Of a stretch of 64,000 nt of DNA, positions 1 through 8,709 are shown piece after piece. Origin of the DNA: Actinomyces johnsonii (GTDB lineage Bacteria; Actinomycetota; Actinomycetes; Actinomycetales; Actinomycetaceae); contig NZ_VICB01000020.1 in the NCBI RefSeq assembly GCF_006546835.1, forward strand, positions 1 through 64,000, given 5' to 3'. Within the stretch, counting starts at the first letter, position 1; each line of letters opens with the position of its first letter. A program made the translations under genes and the position numbers. The notes beneath the pieces are model-generated. The model was not told the DNA's origin. It searched no databases and saw nothing but the letters and a program-made list of their open reading frames with translations.

Positions 1-56
1 CCACCAGACCCCACCGTCCCCGTACGCGCGAACCGCACCCGCTGGCGCTGAGAGCC

Positions 57-3000
57 TCAGTCCTCGATGAGCTCGCGGATCTCGGCGGCGGTCAGGGCCG
101 CCGGGCTGAGGCCGCCCGCACCCGCAGCCCCGGCTGCGCCCTCGGCGCCGGCCTCGACGCCGTCGGTCCCCTCGACGACCCGGGCGAAGAGCTCGGCCTT
201 CTTCTCCTTGAGGGCCATGACCTTCTCCTCGATCGTGTCGGCCGAGACGAGGCGGTAGACCATGACGGGCTTGTCCTGGCCGATCCGGTGGGTGCGGTCG
301 ACGGCCTGCTCCTCGGTCTGCGGGTTCCACCACGGGTCCAGCAGGAAGACGTAGTCGGCCTCGGTGAGCGTGAGCCCGAAGCCGCCGGCCTTGAGGGAGA
401 TGAGGAAGACGTCGGCCCCGCCGGCCCGGAAGGCGTCGATGACCTCCTGGCGGTTGGAGGTACCACCGTCCATGTAGGCGGTCCGCACACCGGCGTCTTC
501 CAGGTGCTCGCGCACGCCGGAGAGGTAGCGCGTGAACTGGGAGAAGATGAGCGCGCGGTGCCCCTCGGAGACGATGGGGCCCAGGTGCTCCAGCAGCACC
601 TCGACCTTGGCCGACGGGCTCGGCCGCCGACCGGGCCCCGGCTGCCCCTTGGAGGGCGCGGTGGCCGCCTTTCCCGTCATGCCGCGGACCGGCTTCTTCC
701 CGGGACTATCCGTTCTGGAAGCGTTGTCCCCCGCCTGGGCGTCGACGAGCGCCGGGTCGAGCGCCATCTGCCGCAGGGTGGTGAGCGCCTTGAGGGCGAT
801 GAAGCGCGACTGCGCCGTGTCCTCCTCCAACAGCCCGAGGATCTTCTGCCGCTCGCGCGCCAGGCGCTGGTCGTAGGCCTTGCGGTGCTTGGCGCCCAGC
901 TCGACGGCCAGGACCTGCTCGGTCTTGGCGGGCAGGTCCGCGGCCACCTGCTCCTTGGTGCGCCGCAGCAGGAAGGGCCGCATCCGGCGCCGTAGCCGCC
1001 CCAGTGCTTCGGCGTCCCCGCGGTCGATCGGCTTGCGGTAGACCTGCCCGAATCGCTCGGGTTCGGGCAGCAGTCCCGGCGCCGCAATGCTCATGAGCGC
1101 CCATAGATCCATGAGCGAGTTCTCCAGCGGCGTTCCGGTGATCACGATGGTCGACGGCGTCCGCAGCCGTCGCACGGCCTTGTAGGTGGCCGAGGCGTGG
1201 TTCTTGACGAACTGGGCCTCGTCGCACACCACCCAGGACCAGTCCTGGGCGATGAACTCCCCCTCGCACATGCGCGCGATCGTGTAGGAGGTGACGACGA
1301 CGTCGCAGCGCGCCGTGATCTGTTCCAGGGTCTCCTCGCGCTTGGCGGCCGTCCGCGTCACCGCCCGTACCCGCAGCCCCGGGCAGAAGCGCTCGGCTTG
1401 CTCCACCCAGGAGCCGACGACGGAGGTCGGCGCGATGACGAGCACCGGCCCGGTTCCGTCCGGCTCGTTCAGCGCATCGGAGTCAGTCGATTCGCTGTCC
1501 TCATCGGTACCGTCGTCGACCGATGCCTCGCCCCCGGCGCCCTCGCGCTCCTCGACGAGCCGCTGGACGGCGGCGAGTACCTGGACGGTCTTGCCCAGTC
1601 CCATATCGTCGGCCAGGACCCCGCCGAGGCCGGCCTGACGCAGGAAGTCCAGCCAGCGGTAGCCCTCGAGTTGGTAGGGGCGCAGCGTCGCCCGCATCCC
1701 CTCGGGTACGGGAGCCTCGTCGGCGCTGCCCCCGGCATCGGCGACAGCGTTGTGCCCAGCCGCGGCCTCGGCGGCGCGCGCCCGCTCCAGCAGCCGCCCG
1801 ACCCGCTCTTTCCAGCGGGCCGTGGCCCGCCCGATGACGCCGAGGGACTCCAGGACCTCGTAGTAGCCGGCGTGCAGAGCACTGACCCGCAGGGTGCCGT
1901 GCGCCTGCGGGTCGGCGAGCTCGCGGCCCTCCTCCATGAGGCGGGCCAGGGTCTCGATCTCCGGGCGGTCGATGCTCACCCAAGTGCCCGACTCCAGGAG
2001 CACCTCGGGCTCTCCGGCGGCCACGGCCGCCATGAGCAGGGCCAGAGGGATCTCCTCTTCGCCCACGTGGACGCGCACGGACAGGGAGAACCAATCGGGG
2101 CGGTCCTCGTCGTCGCTGACGCTGGTGGTGATGACCGGGGTGTCGGCGGCCTCGCGGTAGTCGGGGACGTCGTCGTCGACCTCGACGTCGAAGGCCTCTA
2201 TCTCGCGCAGGACCGGCAGCGTCTCGGTCATGAAGCGGGCCGTGGCCATGCCGCGCAGGTCCAGGGGGTGCCAGACGGCCGGGTGCCGGGCGGCCAGGGG
2301 CAGCAAACGGTTGAGGACCTCGCGGGCCAGGCGGATCTCCCCCTCGATGTCCCGGCCGGCGGCCCCACCCTCGATACGGCCCTCAGCGGCCGCGGAAAGG
2401 TCGGGGACGCCGTGACTGTGCCGGGCCTCGCCGTCCTCGCAGATGTAGCGGATCGACCACTCGGTGGTCAGGTGATGCTCCTCGGCGTCGACGTGGACCG
2501 CGAGCGCGGCGCGCAGCGTCGTGGGCCGGGGCATGCGGATGGAGGCGTCGGCGGACAGGATCGGCAGTGCCCGGGTGAGGGCCTCGAGGTGCTCGGTCTC
2601 GAAGCGCTCGACGTCTCCGGCCGGGATGGTGATGGCCTCACCGTCGCCCAGCAAAACCCGGGAGAGCGCCTCGGTGGGGCGCGGCTCAATAGGCATGAGG
2701 AGCAACTCGCGCCCGGGCATCCACGTGTAGAAGCCGTGGACCGGGTCGCCGATCGGCATGAGGGAGAAACTGAGGTTCAGTCCGGGGTCCTGTAGGCGGC
2801 GCAGCTCCTCGACGTCGTCGATCTCCAGGGCGGGGGCGATGACGACGCCTCCGTCCTCCTCCCGGATGAGGTGGACGCCGCCGCGCAGCCCCTCGGCGAG
2901 GTGGACGGGCATGCCGTGGCGCTGGGCGGTGGTCAGGGTCAGGCCAGCCGCCATTCCGCGGCGCAGCACGTCCCAGACAAGGGTGGGTGCGGTGGTCAGG

Positions 3001-3650
3001 GAGATATGGTCGTCGGCGTAGTAGAAGCCGGAGCCGCCGGCCATGCCGGCCAGCTCGCGCAGGACGCCCATGACGGTGTGGTCTACCTCGTCGTCGAGGC
3101 CGCCGGTGGCGATCTGGCTCCAGGAGGCGCCCTGCTTGTTCCATCCGCGTTTGCCCTCGATGAGCGGCAGCATAGACAGCCCCCGGGGAGTGCCCCACAG
3201 GTTGCCGGGATCGTCGGCAATCTCCAGGGCCATCCGACGGCGGGGCGCGCGCTCCACCTCCAGCAGACCGGCGAGCCGGCTCTCCCAGGTTGGGGGCCGG
3301 GAGGCGTCCCCGACATCGGGCTCCTCCTGCGCCAGGGAACGTGCCGTGATGAGCAGGGCCGCCACGTGCTTGCAGTTGGTGCCCACCGGGCACGAGCAGT
3401 TGCCGGCCCAGGTCGCCGGGCCTCTCCGGCTGTTCTGCTTGCGGAAGACCATGGTCTGGTAGATGCGGGTTCCCGAGCCCTTGGACTGGGCGCTGATGAT
3501 GTCCCCGTCCCCGGCGACGCCGATGCCCCGCACCCGGCCCTTGCGAGCGTAGTCCAGGCCGCGCTGGAAAGCCCCGCGGCCGACCCGACTGATGATCTGA
3601 TCATCAGTAAGTCCCACCGGCCAGTCGTCATGCCGAATCGCGCGCGCCAT
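57..3650 (-). CDS. SWIM zinc-finger SNF2-family helicase/ATPase
   Basis: A 1197-residue DNA-dependent ATPase of the SNF2/Rad54-like class, expected to translocate on duplex DNA and remodel protein-DNA complexes in the cytoplasm. A SWIM zinc finger (C85, C87, C93, H95; CxCx5CxH) lies near the N-terminus. The C-terminal half carries the motor: Walker A region MGLGKT, a DEAQ Walker B box, TGTPLEN, LLRRTK, FSQFTRYL and the motif V/VI block ending in DRTHRIGQ. A start at 3650 (MARAIRHDD) is preferred because the 22 residues upstream in the longer frame look non-coding. The length and SWIM-SNF2 order match the usual actinobacterial protein. It is transcribed away from the GPP34 gene. An Ala/Gly-rich linker precedes the last 15 residues. 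Confidence 0.93.
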   Translation of the reverse strand: MARAIRHDDWPVGLTDDQIISRVGRGAFQRGLDYARKGRVRGIGVAGDGDIISAQSKGSGTRIYQTMVFRKQNSRRGPATWAGNCSCPVGTNCKHVAALLITARSLAQEEPDVGDASRPPTWESRLAGLLEVERAPRRRMALEIADDPGNLWGTPRGLSMLPLIEGKRGWNKQGASWSQIATGGLDDEVDHTVMGVLRELAGMAGGSGFYYADDHISLTTAPTLVWDVLRRGMAAGLTLTTAQRHGMPVHLAEGLRGGVHLIREEDGGVVIAPALEIDDVEELRRLQDPGLNLSFSLMPIGDPVHGFYTWMPGRELLLMPIEPRPTEALSRVLLGDGEAITIPAGDVERFETEHLEALTRALPILSADASIRMPRPTTLRAALAVHVDAEEHHLTTEWSIRYICEDGEARHSHGVPDLSAAAEGRIEGGAAGRDIEGEIRLAREVLNRLLPLAARHPAVWHPLDLRGMATARFMTETLPVLREIEAFDVEVDDDVPDYREAADTPVITTSVSDDEDRPDWFSLSVRVHVGEEEIPLALLMAAVAAGEPEVLLESGTWVSIDRPEIETLARLMEEGRELADPQAHGTLRVSALHAGYYEVLESLGVIGRATARWKERVGRLLERARAAEAAAGHNAVADAGGSADEAPVPEGMRATLRPYQLEGYRWLDFLRQAGLGGVLADDMGLGKTVQVLAAVQRLVEEREGAGGEASVDDGTDEDSESTDSDALNEPDGTGPVLVIAPTSVVGSWVEQAERFCPGLRVRAVTRTAAKREETLEQITARCDVVVTSYTIARMCEGEFIAQDWSWVVCDEAQFVKNHASATYKAVRRLRTPSTIVITGTPLENSLMDLWALMSIAAPGLLPEPERFGQVYRKPIDRGDAEALGRLRRRMRPFLLRRTKEQVAADLPAKTEQVLAVELGAKHRKAYDQRLARERQKILGLLEEDTAQSRFIALKALTTLRQMALDPALVDAQAGDNASRTDSPGKKPVRGMTGKAATAPSKGQPGPGRRPSPSAKVEVLLEHLGPIVSEGHRALIFSQFTRYLSGVREHLEDAGVRTAYMDGGTSNRQEVIDAFRAGGADVFLISLKAGGFGLTLTEADYVFLLDPWWNPQTEEQAVDRTHRIGQDKPVMVYRLVSADTIEEKVMALKEKKAELFARVVEGTDGVEAGAEGAAGAAGAGGLSPAALTAAEIRELIED

Positions 3651-3872
3651 GGCCACCAGATTACGGACCGGGCACGACACGATCGCGAACCGCCGGCATG
3701 CCGGCCCAACGCCCAACGCGAACGGGCCCGGCTACGCACCTGCTGAGACGGGAGCTGGACGAGGGTATGGTCCCGGGCTCCAACGTCTCCACCTCCGGGA
3801 GGACCCGGGCCAGATCCGGATCTCGCACCTACGAGGGATCACAGATGGGTCACGGCGCGTTGTACTGGATGC

Positions 3873-4541
3873 ATGAATGCGATGCTGATCTGTGAAGAAT
3901 TGTTCCTCCTGCTGACCAAGGACTCCGGAAAGCCCGAGAGTCGCATGACCTACCCAACCTACGGACTCACCGGCGCACTGCTCACCGACCTGCTACTGGC
4001 CGGCCGTATCTCCCTGACCGAGGACCGCAGCCCCCGCGTCTACATCGTCAACTCCGGGCCCACCGGGCACCCCGTACTGGACTGGGCGCTGACGGTCCTG
4101 CCAGCCAAGGACGGCAAGCGCTTCTCCTCCCTGGTCCCGTGGGGCAAGCTCAACCCCACCCACCGTATTGCCGAGTCCTTGGAGGCGGCCGGCACCATCC
4201 GCATCCACACCGGAGGCCTATTCGGCTCCTTCAACCCGACCTACCCCACACTCGACCCCGTCCCCGAGCGGCAGCTGCGCGAGCGCATCGACGGCGCCCT
4301 GCGCGGGGTGCAGCCGCCCACCGGACCGGACGTCGCCCTGCTGGCGATCCTGCAGGCACTCAATATCGCGCCGGTCGTCCTGCCGCAGCAGGAGACCGGG
4401 CTCAGCCGCGGTGAGCTCAAGCGCCGGATCAAGGAGGTCTCAGGGGAGAGCCCCGTGGGCCGCGCGGTGCAGCGGGCCGTGGACGCCACGACGATGGCTA
4501 TCATCGCGGCCACGAGCGCAGCGGTGGTGTCGACCAACTGA
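3873..4541 (+). CDS. GPP34 (GOLPH3/Vps74-like) family protein
   Basis: A 222-residue protein of the GPP34 family, whose eukaryotic members bind phosphatidylinositol-4-phosphate at the Golgi; the bacterial role is unknown. The N-terminus (MLICEELFLLLTKD, then a YGLTGALLTDLLLAGRI stretch) is the typical family opening, followed by the alternating helix and loop pattern and an Ala-rich hydrophobic C-terminal helix. The start could be 3873 or the ATG at 3882; no convincing Shine-Dalgarno sequence precedes either. It is divergent from the SNF2 gene and convergent with the TetR gene at 4626, with no partner in an operon. Family assignment is from remembered motifs. Confidence 0.85.
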   Translation: MNAMLICEELFLLLTKDSGKPESRMTYPTYGLTGALLTDLLLAGRISLTEDRSPRVYIVNSGPTGHPVLDWALTVLPAKDGKRFSSLVPWGKLNPTHRIAESLEAAGTIRIHTGGLFGSFNPTYPTLDPVPERQLRERIDGALRGVQPPTGPDVALLAILQALNIAPVVLPQQETGLSRGELKRRIKEVSGESPVGRAVQRAVDATTMAIIAATSAAVVSTN

Positions 4542-4625
4542 TCGGAGGCCACCCCGCCGCCAAGACTCGCCCTCGTGGCCGGCCAGTCATCGGCGGCCGA
4601 GTCCCCTGCAGCACGCCAAACCACA

Positions 4626-5273
4626 TCACCCGCAACCGAGAGCCCGCAGCAGCAAGTTCTGCTCGACGTCGGACAACGGCTCGGCCCCGTCGTCTCCGGT
4701 CGCAAAGGCAATCCCGACAAGGACCGCTCCCAGGACCAGTCGGGCTCCGGCATGAGGATCCAGATCGGGAGCGCCCTCACTGCGCGCCCGGGCCCGGTCC
4801 CGGATCTGCTCCAGGTGAGAGCCAGTGGCGGCGAGGAGCTCCCCGAGGAGCAGTTCCTTGAGCTCCGGGTCCTGCGGCAGCTCGCCCAGAAGAGACAGCA
4901 CCGCCTGGCCTGTGGCCCCCGACAGCGCCCGGTTCTTGTGGGCGATGAAGGCCTGCAGGTCACCTTGCAACGAACCAGTATCGAAGTCCTCAGCCGCGGC
5001 AGCGCCGGAATCCACAGCCTCGTCGGTCACGCCGATCTCGATCATGCGCCTGGTCGAGGCCAGAACGAGTTCGCGCTTAGTGGGCCACCGGCGGTAGAGG
5101 GTGGCGGTGGAGACGCCCGCACGCCGGGCCACGGCTGCCGTCGTCAGCGCGGCGTAGCCGCTCTCGGCCAGGAGGTCGCGCACGGCCAGCATGATCGCCG
5201 GCCCCAGAGCGGCGTCAACCGGCCGCCCCGGGGCGCGCTTGCCCCTCGGCGCTTGTGAGCCCACTGCGTTCAT
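4626..5273 (-). CDS. TetR/AcrR-family transcriptional regulator
   Basis: A 215-residue TetR-type repressor. The N-terminal helix-turn-helix is clear: about residues 24-66 contain AIMLAVRDLLAESGY, TTAAVARRAGVSTATLYRRW and the conserved TKRELV. The C-terminal ligand domain has no recognisable signature. It is divergently transcribed from the NAD-dependent dehydrogenase at 5341, and the 67-bp gap contains an imperfect GAAAC/GTTTC inverted repeat overlapping a promoter for the dehydrogenase. The simplest reading is a local repressor of that enzyme gene; the inducer cannot be told from sequence. Confidence 0.93.
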   Translation of the reverse strand: MNAVGSQAPRGKRAPGRPVDAALGPAIMLAVRDLLAESGYAALTTAAVARRAGVSTATLYRRWPTKRELVLASTRRMIEIGVTDEAVDSGAAAAEDFDTGSLQGDLQAFIAHKNRALSGATGQAVLSLLGELPQDPELKELLLGELLAATGSHLEQIRDRARARSEGAPDLDPHAGARLVLGAVLVGIAFATGDDGAEPLSDVEQNLLLRALGCG

Positions 5274-5292
5274 GGGGCGATCGTACCGACCA

Positions 5293-5334
5293 ATAATGAA
5301 ACTGATTGACTTCGTTTCCTAGAGCTGTCAGGCT
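5293..5334 (+). promoter_or_regulatory. Divergent promoter/operator between TetR gene and dehydrogenase gene
   Basis: A TTGACT -35 box lies at 5306-5311. A 17-nt spacer leads to CAGGCT at 5329-5334 (weak -10), and the ATG of the dehydrogenase follows 6 nt later, so the mRNA would be leaderless. Overlapping it, GAAAC and GTTTC half-sites flank a 10-11 nt core, as expected for a TetR-type operator. Seen in sequence; function inferred. Confidence 0.45.
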
Positions 5335-5340
5335 GCGTCC

Positions 5341-6435
5341 ATGCGATCTTCGGCAGCACACTCCACTGACAACTTCGACTCCACCATCGATCTGAGCGGC
5401 ATACCGATCGACACCAGCAGCCCCGTCATGGTCACCGGCGCCACCGGCTACCTGGGCAGCTGGGTCACCAAGGGCCTGCTCGACGCCGGCCTCACCGTCC
5501 ATGCCGCCGTGCGCGACCCCCAGAGCACGAACAAGGTGGCCCACCTGAATCGCATCGCCGAGCAGGCGCCGGGCACCCTGCGCCTCTTCGCCGGCGATCT
5601 GCTCCAGCCCGGCTCCTACGACGAGGCGATGGAGGGCTGCACGGTCGTCATCCACACGGCCTCGCCGTTCATTCGCGCAGTCGATGATCCCCAACGAGAT
5701 CTTGTCGCCCCAGCACTGCAAGGAACTCGCAACGTGCTGGCCGGAGTCGGACGCACACCATCAGTCACGCGAGTGGTCCTCACCAGCTCAATCGCCGCCA
5801 TGTACGGTGACGCCGCGGATATCGAGGGCTACCCGGGGCGAATCCTGACCGAGACCTGCTGGAACACCACCTCCTCCCTGTCCCATGAGCCCTACCCCTA
5901 CTCCAAGACGCTTGCGGAGAAGGAGGCGTGGCGACTGGCCGCAGGACAGGATCGGTGGAGGCTGGTGACCATCAACCCGTCCATGATCCTCGGCCCCTCA
6001 CTGGGCAGCGCCCCCACCAGCGAGAGTTTCACCACGATACGGATGATGATCGACGGCACCGCTCGCCTCGGGGCGCCACGCGTGGGAATCAGCGTCGTCG
6101 ATGTCCGCGAGGTGGCCCAGGCGCATATCGCCGCCGCCTTCCTGCCCGAGGCCCACGGCCGCTACATCGCTTCCGCGGAGGATACCGACATCTTCGCGCT
6201 CACAAGCACTCTGCTGCCGCGCTTCGGCAGGTCGCTCCCATTGCCGCGGCGCGCCCTGCCTCGGCCAGTAGTAGTGGCCATGGCACCCAGGCTTGGACAG
6301 ACTCGAACCTATATTCGACGCAATGTGGGCTACACGGTCCGCTCCGATGCCTCCCGGAGCCGCCTCGAGCTGGGCACCCGCTACCGGCCAGCCCAGGCGT
6401 CACTGGAGGAGATGGTCGAGCAGATGCTCCCCTAG
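5341..6435 (+). CDS. NAD-dependent epimerase/dehydratase, dihydroflavonol-4-reductase-like extended SDR
   Basis: A 364-residue extended short-chain dehydrogenase. The Rossmann motif TGATGYLGSW is at about residues 31-40, and the catalytic YPYSK (YxxxK) is near residue 184. TSSIAAMYG supplies the upstream catalytic Ser. Overall it resembles dihydroflavonol-4-reductase/cinnamoyl-CoA-reductase-like enzymes that reduce small carbonyl compounds with NAD(P)H. An N-terminal ~28-residue extension precedes the Rossmann strand. No Shine-Dalgarno is visible, consistent with the leaderless promoter immediately upstream. It probably forms a regulated pair with the divergent TetR gene; the substrate is unknown. 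Confidence 0.88.
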   Translation: MRSSAAHSTDNFDSTIDLSGIPIDTSSPVMVTGATGYLGSWVTKGLLDAGLTVHAAVRDPQSTNKVAHLNRIAEQAPGTLRLFAGDLLQPGSYDEAMEGCTVVIHTASPFIRAVDDPQRDLVAPALQGTRNVLAGVGRTPSVTRVVLTSSIAAMYGDAADIEGYPGRILTETCWNTTSSLSHEPYPYSKTLAEKEAWRLAAGQDRWRLVTINPSMILGPSLGSAPTSESFTTIRMMIDGTARLGAPRVGISVVDVREVAQAHIAAAFLPEAHGRYIASAEDTDIFALTSTLLPRFGRSLPLPRRALPRPVVVAMAPRLGQTRTYIRRNVGYTVRSDASRSRLELGTRYRPAQASLEEMVEQMLP

Positions 6436-6453
6436 CTCGGCAAAAGACCGGCG

Positions 6454-8073
6454 TCACCCGCCTCGGGGCCGACGGCGCCTGGCTGCCCGGGCCGTGCCGC
6501 CGCGCCGTCGTGAGTGGTGCCAGCGCTCGCGCCACAGGGCGTGGTCCTGCTCGATCTCGGCCAGGCGAGCAGCCAGGCGATGCGACTCCTCCAGCGACAG
6601 CCCCCGGGCGTGCACCCCCAGCTCGGCCAGACGCTGAATCGCCGGCGTCGCCTGCTCGCGCAGATCGGGCCAGCCCACCAGGTCGGGCTGGGCCCGCCGA
6701 CTCACCCCTCCGGCCGGGGCGAGAGAGTCCGCCGGCAACCTGATACCGCTGGGCGGCGACGCCGGCCGCCGCGGCTCCGAGACGTGCTCGCCGGCCGGGA
6801 CGGTGGCCTCCTCGGGGGTGCGCCCGTCGGGAGCGGCGGGTCCCTGGGCCACGCGCATCACCTCGTTGGCCGGAACGTGGTCGCTCTTGCGCCCCAGAGC
6901 CAGCCCCGCTGCCGGCATAACGAGTACCGAGAGCACCCCGGCCAGCACGAGCGTGGAGGCGAAGGAGGTCGACATGGCCTCGGCGCTGACCGCCACCTGG
7001 GTGACGGCCACGATGATGGGCAGCGCCGTCGTCGAGTAGACGGCGATCTGGAGGCTCTGGCGCATCGAGTAGGCGCGTGAGCCGTCTCGGCGCCGCTCCA
7101 TGCGAGAAGCCAGCCATACCGGCACCCCCCGTACGAGTACCAGCAGCACGAGGAAGGCCAGCAGGTTGACCACGTCCCCGACATGGAGGCCGAGATCGAT
7201 GCCCATGCCGGAGGTCACGAAGAAGATCGGCACGAAGAACCCGTAGGCCAGGCCGTCGAGCTTCTCCTCGAACTGGGCGTCGCCCTCGGGCAGGACGTGG
7301 CGCAGGACGAAACCGGCGGCGAAGGCCCCCAGGATGACGTCGAGGTCGAAGACGGCGGCGATCGCGCACAGCCCCACCAGCAGCAGGACGGTGGCGCGGA
7401 TGGTGGTCTGCGCCGTCGTCGAGGCTCCTAAGTGGATGGCCTTCACCAGGCGGCGCCCCACGCGTTTGACGCGGCTGGTGAAGCGGACGATGAGCAGGGT
7501 GATGACGAGGAAGACGCCCAGGATCACCAGGCTCGCCCAGGTGGAGCGCGAGCCCAGCAGCAGCGCCATGAGGAGGATCGGGCCGACCTCGCCGACGGCT
7601 CCGTGGTTGAGGATCGAGGCGCCCACCGCCGTGGGCAGCAGACCGCGGTCGCGCAGGATCGGCAGAATCGTACCGATCGCCGTCGAAGTCATCGCGATGG
7701 CGATGGCGATGCCGTTGGCCGATAGCGCGCCGCCGGTCACCCCGATAACCGTCACGGCCCCGAAGGCCAGACCCAGCGAGAGCATCCAGGCGATGGCGGC
7801 GTGACGCCCGCCCGCCCCGCGCAGCTCGTTGACGTCGATCTCGTAGCCGGCCATGAGGAAGAGGAAGGCGACACCGAGCTCGCGCAGCAACTCGATGGAG
7901 GAACCCTCACCGGCCAGCCCCAGGCCATGGGGGCCGATGACCATACCGCCCAGGATGAGGAGGACCACCTCGGGCACGAGCCGCTTGGGGATGGTCCATG
8001 AGACCAGCGGCGCCACGAAGGCCACCGCCACGATGAGCAGCAGGGAGGTGAGGACCTGAGCCAGGTCAGTCAT
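6454..8073 (-). CDS. Kef-type cation:proton antiporter (CPA2 family)
   Basis: A 539-residue membrane antiporter. The first ~390 residues form about 12 hydrophobic segments with family landmarks such as ILGGMVIGPHGLG, LFLMAGYEID, TSTAIGTILPIL and DVILGAFAAGFVLR. It should exchange monovalent cations (K+ or Na+) for protons at the cytoplasmic membrane. The final ~150 residues are hydrophilic, Pro/Arg-rich and end in a helical stretch; there is no TrkA-N nucleotide-binding domain. A very strong Shine-Dalgarno (AAGGAGGCG) precedes the ATG at 8073. Its 3' end is 18 bp from the stop of the dehydrogenase gene in convergent orientation. Confidence 0.92.
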   Translation of the reverse strand: MTDLAQVLTSLLLIVAVAFVAPLVSWTIPKRLVPEVVLLILGGMVIGPHGLGLAGEGSSIELLRELGVAFLFLMAGYEIDVNELRGAGGRHAAIAWMLSLGLAFGAVTVIGVTGGALSANGIAIAIAMTSTAIGTILPILRDRGLLPTAVGASILNHGAVGEVGPILLMALLLGSRSTWASLVILGVFLVITLLIVRFTSRVKRVGRRLVKAIHLGASTTAQTTIRATVLLLVGLCAIAAVFDLDVILGAFAAGFVLRHVLPEGDAQFEEKLDGLAYGFFVPIFFVTSGMGIDLGLHVGDVVNLLAFLVLLVLVRGVPVWLASRMERRRDGSRAYSMRQSLQIAVYSTTALPIIVAVTQVAVSAEAMSTSFASTLVLAGVLSVLVMPAAGLALGRKSDHVPANEVMRVAQGPAAPDGRTPEEATVPAGEHVSEPRRPASPPSGIRLPADSLAPAGGVSRRAQPDLVGWPDLREQATPAIQRLAELGVHARGLSLEESHRLAARLAEIEQDHALWRERWHHSRRRGGTARAARRRRPRGG

Positions 8074-8271
8074 AGATGCATCGCCTCCTTGTCTCTGGTC
8101 GATCGGGTGCGGGGAAGTTGGGATCGCAGCAGGGCCGGGCCCGGCGCATAAGTCTGCACAAGCCAGTGAGACTACCCCGACCTCGACGGGCCGAAGGCAT
8201 CAGTGCGTTCGCAAGACCACCCGAACCCTTGATGACGTGATGCGTTGATGCGTTGATGCGACCCTGATCGT

Positions 8272-8424
8272 GTGAGGACAACACTTGAAATCGATGATCG
8301 GGTCCTGTCCCTCGCCCGTGAACGTGCCCACCGCGAAGGAGTGTCACTTGGGCGCACCGAGATGACGAACACTGATCGCCTGCGACGTGGTCTCTGGGCT
8401 CAGCGAGCTGACATCACTCGATGA
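8272..8424 (+). pseudogene. VapB-like antitoxin remnant
   Basis: A GTG-initiated 50-codon frame whose first ~33 residues read as a typical ribbon-helix-helix VapB antitoxin (MRTTLEIDDRVLSLARERA, then HREGVSLG). After that the similarity stops and the frame runs out of register into the adjoining toxin fragment. This looks like a deletion that fused the 5' end of vapB to the 3' part of vapC in another frame. The residual product could still fold as an N-terminal DNA-binding strand, but a functional antitoxin is unlikely. Confidence 0.6.
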
Positions 8425-8626
8425 GCACGTCTTTCTTGTCGACGACGCCCCGCTCGCCGAACCGTCCATCAGCTTTTCAGGCCTGAAGGGCCCGAAGCAA
8501 GTGACCGACCTGCACCTGGTAGACCTCGCTGCACACCACAATGCTGTTCTCGCGACCATGGACGGACGCATGCTCCAGGCATTCACGTCACCAGACCGTC
8601 GATACCTTGAGCTCATTCCTATATAG
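8369..8626 (+). pseudogene. VapC-like PIN-domain toxin fragment (C-terminal half)
   Basis: A short frame (usable GTG at 8387, 79 residues) matching the C-terminal third of VapC PIN-domain ribonucleases: QVTDLHLVDLAAHHNAVLATMD contains the conserved TD-x-x-L and the late acidic residue in LATMDGRM. The N-terminal half with the first catalytic Asp is missing. It overlaps the antitoxin remnant in a different frame, so the pair is a decayed toxin-antitoxin module. The 3' end of the toxin (LELIPI) is intact. Confidence 0.7.
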
Positions 8627-8709
8627 GGAGACTCAATCAGTCCCACAGAGACGCAGAGGCATCCGAGGGAGCGCGGGCCGCCACAAGGCGTCACAATGGA
8701 GGCATGCTC

